From the NCBI GenBank assembly GCA_029938185.1, contig JAOZVK010000276.1, positions 1-7,628 on the forward strand: a stretch of 7,628 nucleotides of DNA. Reading direction: 5' to 3'. The notes under the pieces are model-generated. The model searched no databases, was not told the origin of the DNA, and saw only the letters and a program-made list of their open reading frames with translations. Both the position numbers and the translations under genes were made by a program. This DNA is from Bacteroidales bacterium (lineage in GTDB: Bacteria > Bacteroidota > Bacteroidia > Bacteroidales > JAOZVK01). Below, one piece after another: positions 6,548 through 7,628 of this stretch. The first letter of the stretch is position 1. Each line of letters opens with the position of its first letter.

Positions 6548-6574
6548 ATGATATACAGACAAATAAAAAATTAA

Positions 6575-7513
6575 ATGAAAAATAGAATAACAGAACTTTT
6601 TAGAATAAAATATCCAATAATACAAGGAGGAATGGTATGGTGTAGTGGCTGGAAACTTGTTAGTGCTGTGAGTAATGCAGGAGGTTTAGGTCTTTTGGGA
6701 GCAGGCTCTATGTATCCAGAAGTGCTTAGAGAACATATCATAAAAACAAAACTTGCCACAAACAAACCATTTGGAGTAAACATACCATTATTATATCCAA
6801 ATATAGAAAAAATAATTGATATTGTTATAAGCGAAAAAGTTGAAATTGTTTTTACTTCGGCAGGAAATCCCAAAAAATGGACAAAAAAATTACAAAATAA
6901 TGGTATTGTAGTTGCTCATGTAGTAGCAAATTCCAAATTTGCACTAAAATGTGTAGAAGCTGGAGTTGATGCTATTGTTGCCGAAGGCTTTGAAGCAGGT
7001 GGACACAACGGAAGAGAAGAAACAACAACACTAACTTTGATACCATTAATACGCAAACACATAAGTATTCCATTAATAGCAGCAGGTGGAATAGCAAGTG
7101 GTAGAGCTATGCTTGCATCAATGGTACTTGGTGCTGATGCTGTCCAAATTGGAAGTTTATTTGCGGCTTCAATAGAATCATCGGCACACGATAATTTTAA
7201 AAATGAGATTATTAAGTCTGTTGAGGGGAGTACAAATTTAGTTTTAAGAAAACACTTACCAGTTAGGCTAATTAGAAACAAGCTTTGTATTGATATAGAA
7301 AATGCTGAAAAGAAAGGAGCATCAATTGAAGAACTAATTTCAATTCTTGGAAAAGGCAAAGCAAAAAAAGGCATGTTTGAAGGAGATTTAAATGAAGGAG
7401 AATTAGAAATCGGTCAGGTTGCTGCCCTAATTTCTGATATTAAATCTGTTGCAAATATAATTGGTGATATCATACATGAATATAATGTAGCAAAAGAACA
7501 AGTAAGGAAATGA
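6575..7513 (+). CDS. FMN-dependent enoyl-ACP reductase II (FabK)-like / nitronate monooxygenase family protein
   Basis: This encodes 312 residues of a TIM-barrel flavoprotein of the NMO/2-nitropropane dioxygenase family (PF03060 type). Visible motifs are YPIIQGGM (13-20), SNAGGLGLLGAG (33-44), KPFGVNIPLL (64-73), TSAGNP (94-99), AEGFEAGGHNG (136-146), IAAGGIASG (168-176) and GADAVQIGSLF (186-196). From memory, the chain aligns without gaps to Streptococcus pneumoniae FabK over at least the first 144 residues, and His144 falls on that enzyme's catalytic histidine. The C-terminal GxxxKGMFEGDLNEGELEIGQVAALI also matches the FabK end. FabK reduces enoyl-ACP in the last step of fatty acid elongation using NAD(P)H and FMN; nitronate monooxygenases share the fold and are often given the same automatic name. 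The ATG at 6575 reproduces the FabK N-terminus (RITELxxIxYPI). The protein is cytosolic, with no signal. It is co-oriented with mgtE but 211 bp away, and no other fatty-acid genes are in view, so the substrate stays open. Confidence 0.92.
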   Translation: MKNRITELFRIKYPIIQGGMVWCSGWKLVSAVSNAGGLGLLGAGSMYPEVLREHIIKTKLATNKPFGVNIPLLYPNIEKIIDIVISEKVEIVFTSAGNPKKWTKKLQNNGIVVAHVVANSKFALKCVEAGVDAIVAEGFEAGGHNGREETTTLTLIPLIRKHISIPLIAAGGIASGRAMLASMVLGADAVQIGSLFAASIESSAHDNFKNEIIKSVEGSTNLVLRKHLPVRLIRNKLCIDIENAEKKGASIEELISILGKGKAKKGMFEGDLNEGELEIGQVAALISDIKSVANIIGDIIHEYNVAKEQVRK

Positions 7514-7541
7514 CGAATTATAAATTACGAATTACGAATTG
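7513..7541. repeat. Short tandem repeat of a 7-nt cgaatta unit
   Basis: Units acgaatta, taaatta, cgaatta and cgaattg run from the last base of the FabK-like stop codon. This heptad repeat type is a low-complexity spacer sequence; no function is visible. Confidence 0.5.
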
Positions 7542-7551
7542 GTTTACACCT

Positions 7552-7584
7552 GATAAGTATTGTTACAAAAGTTTTTCGACATTT
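7552..7584 (+). repeat. 33-nt gene-3'-end repeat, copy after the FabK-like gene
   Basis: The core acaaaagtttttcgacattt (7565-7584) differs at one of 20 positions from the minus-strand sequence just after the CHAT stop codon; over 33 nt about 28 positions agree. It starts 38 nt past the FabK-like stop. The rest of 7585-7628 shows no supported feature. Confidence 0.5.
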
Positions 7585-7628
7585 GTATTTTGTTAAATTG
7601 CACATTATTTGAATATTAATAGAGTGCG

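Noticed and set aside
5922..7374. Minus-strand open frames of 77, 100 and 152 residues (5922-6155, 6571-6873, 6916-7374)
   Set aside because: They are antisense shadows of mgtE and the FabK-like gene, whose plus-strand products are clearly conserved families.
1768..7584. Inverted copies (1768-1800 and 7552-7584) as ends of a transposon
   Set aside because: They enclose ordinary housekeeping genes and no transposase, and one copy overlaps the CHAT coding end; a gene-3'-end repeat fits better.

Overview
The window looks like a chromosomal segment of an AT-rich member of the Bacteroidota, probably Bacteroidales or Flavobacteriales-like. None of the four start codons has a Shine-Dalgarno sequence. 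One good TAnnTTTG (-7 type) box lies upstream of mgtE. The two minus-strand proteins carry N-terminal export signals, one ending in the A|Q cleavage site common in this phylum. A signal-peptide-bearing TPR-CHAT protein is also typical of Bacteroidota. No tRNA, rRNA, transposase, integrase or CRISPR array was seen.

Layout. Positions 1-382 are non-coding and hold a compact cluster of five short hairpins (28-171), two of them in a perfect 33-bp tandem duplication. A secreted protein with a probable NTF2-like domain lies on the minus strand (383-1207). A 584-bp non-coding stretch (1208-1791) with degenerate repeat fragments follows. Next, also on the minus strand, is a large secreted TPR-CHAT protein (1792-4680), a caspase-like putative cysteine peptidase with an intact His/Cys dyad. 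A 324-bp divergent intergenic region separates it from two plus-strand housekeeping-type genes: the Mg2+ channel/transporter mgtE (5005-6363) and an FMN-dependent FabK/nitronate monooxygenase-family enzyme (6575-7513). The spacer between these two contains an 81-nt hairpin element built from decamer repeats.

How the parts relate. The two minus-strand genes encode exported proteins and are co-oriented, but a large gap argues against a tight operon; a functional link between them is only inferred. mgtE (ion homeostasis) and the FabK-like gene (lipid or nitronate metabolism) are co-oriented without an obvious shared pathway. The most unusual material is non-coding. Several degenerate repeat families recur in the spacers: a 33-nt element at or just after the 3' ends of the CHAT and FabK-like genes, a ~20-nt motif present three times, and hairpins whose sequence differences keep or favour base pairing. 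I do not see a recognisable defence system or other complete multi-gene novel system. The best protein candidate for follow-up is the secreted TPR-CHAT protein.
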